Shown piece by piece: positions 63,206 through 64,000 of a stretch of DNA of 64,000 nt. The notes under the pieces were generated by a model, which saw only the letters and a list, made by a program, of their open reading frames with translations, did no database searches and was not told the DNA's origin. The DNA is taken from NCBI GenBank assembly GCA_029204225.1, contig CM055096.1:36309073-36373072 (forward strand), read 5' to 3'. Numbering within the stretch: position 1 is the stretch's first letter; each line of letters starts with the position of its first letter. The DNA is from Diphasiastrum complanatum. Lineage: Eukaryota; Streptophyta; Lycopodiopsida; Lycopodiales; Lycopodiaceae. The translations under genes and the position numbers were made by a program.

Positions 63206-64000
63206 GTATCCCTGTGCACCTGAGTGGGGAGGATGAGCCCGTGGAGTGTGTGCCCGTGGGGCTGCTGCAGGTGGAGGAACTGGCTGTGTAGGAGGCAAGT
63301 ACAGTGGCGATATGTACTGAAAGGGGCGCTGTGGTGGCCGGTACTGGTACATCCTGGGTGATGCCAAAGGAGGAGCCAGTGGAGTGGGTGCTGCCAAAGG
63401 AGGAGGATGTGAAGTGGGTGCTGCCACTGGAGGAGCCATTGTGGATGTGGGCGCTGCAAGAGAAAACCTGGGCACAGATGGTGGCCTGCCATGGAGACCT
63501 GGTGCTGTAGAAGTGGACGGCGATGGAGGGGCTGCAAGGCCTCAATGGCATCGGTGGCACTGGAGGTGCTGTGCGGTGCACATATACCCTCTGAGGAACT
63601 GGAGGAACTGGAGGCACCTCATGTAGCTGCTCTGACTGAGACTCTGTGTATGGCATGCTGGCAAGAGATGATGGGGGTGCCGTGACACTCGGCATCTGCT
63701 GGGCCTCTGAATCCAATGTGGCAATCAAGTCGTCTAGTTGGGCATCTGAATACAAATGCTCTAGGCTCTGGGCCTCATCCTGTGCACCATCCCCTGAATC
63801 ATCCCGTGCCTCATCATGTGCACCCTGTAGACCCTGAATGGCCTCCCAATCGGTGCAATCAAAGTCATCTGGTGTCTCCTCTGGTGTGCTGTCGTAGTAA
63901 TGGCCATGACTCTGTACTGCACGCATCCAAACAACTATGGGACTGGCATGTAAATCACTCTGCCCTCTATCAAGAGCCTCCTCCATCATATCGACATAGG

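Larger units (their letters stand above)
56734..64000 (-). pseudogene. Unidentified minus-strand gene with AT-hooks, split by element C
   Basis: Two pieces, 63206-64000 and 56734-57150, separated by element C with target duplication GTATC. The 5' part runs beyond the window. It begins here with an acidic region (YYDSTPEETPDDFDCTDWE, then QDEAQSLEHLYSDAQLDDL), followed by a proline/alanine-rich repeat region in changing frames, and ends beyond element C with two AT-hook-like cores (LGRPKGAPNKK and KRGRPRRAPG), an acidic stretch (ADWEDVDDESSS) and a stop at 56734. Frame changes suggest decay, though introns could explain some of them. The composition fits the C-terminal tail of a plant DNA-transposon protein or a chromatin protein. 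No catalytic domain is visible. Confidence 0.45.

Overview
This is a stretch of plant nuclear DNA made almost entirely of transposable elements. I see no bacterial-type operon, no CRISPR array and no RNA gene. The signs of a land plant are Ty1/copia and chromodomain Ty3/gypsy retrotransposons primed by initiator-Met tRNA (primer site TGGTATCAGAGC), plant-type hAT (DUF659) transposases with introns, L1-like LINEs, and one intact exon of a plant-type anthranilate synthase alpha subunit on the + strand at 25666-25912. That exon, with good splice sites and tens of kilobases of repeats on each side, suggests a large genome with very long introns, or a stranded gene fragment. The species cannot be told from the sequence.

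Layout. 1-19940 is a row of L1-like LINEs, all on the minus strand and joined head to tail: LINE-0 (1-1713), the chimera J/I (1733-13247), LINE-II (13307-16969) and LINE-III (17011-19940). A complete, intact Ty3/gypsy chromovirus (element A, 3548-9909, target duplication GTGCC) sits inside LINE-I. 19941-25010 is a hAT transposase remnant split by a degenerate chromovirus without gag (element B). 25560-25912 holds a GA microsatellite and the anthranilate synthase exon. 26130-32927 holds an LTR remnant and two truncated copia elements (D minus, E plus). 32928 to about 37000 and 39565-46540 are two members of a large LTR element family with no coding capacity (R2, R1). R1 is inserted in an ORF1-only LINE (LINE-IV), which continues head to tail into LINE-V, LINE-VI and LINE-VII up to 52564. 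52819-53897 is a second hAT remnant broken by a truncated chromovirus (G). 55899-64000 holds two converging unidentified ORFs; the minus-strand one is interrupted by a decayed sister of element A (element C, 57151-63205, target duplication GTATC).

The most interesting signal is the LINE family itself. At six places the LINE 3' end (read on the minus strand) has the same architecture: a two-part hairpin whose stems keep pairing although the bases change, usually an AATAAA-like motif, then a pure (TC)n tail instead of poly(A). The tails appear on the + strand as GA tracts of 18 to 286 bp. At most of these tracts the other side is the 5' end of the next LINE, so the copies form trains joined by GA tracts. 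I infer that these LINEs recognise their RNA by the hairpin and tend to insert into the microsatellite tails of earlier copies. One copy carries a 54-bp fold-back duplication around this hairpin.
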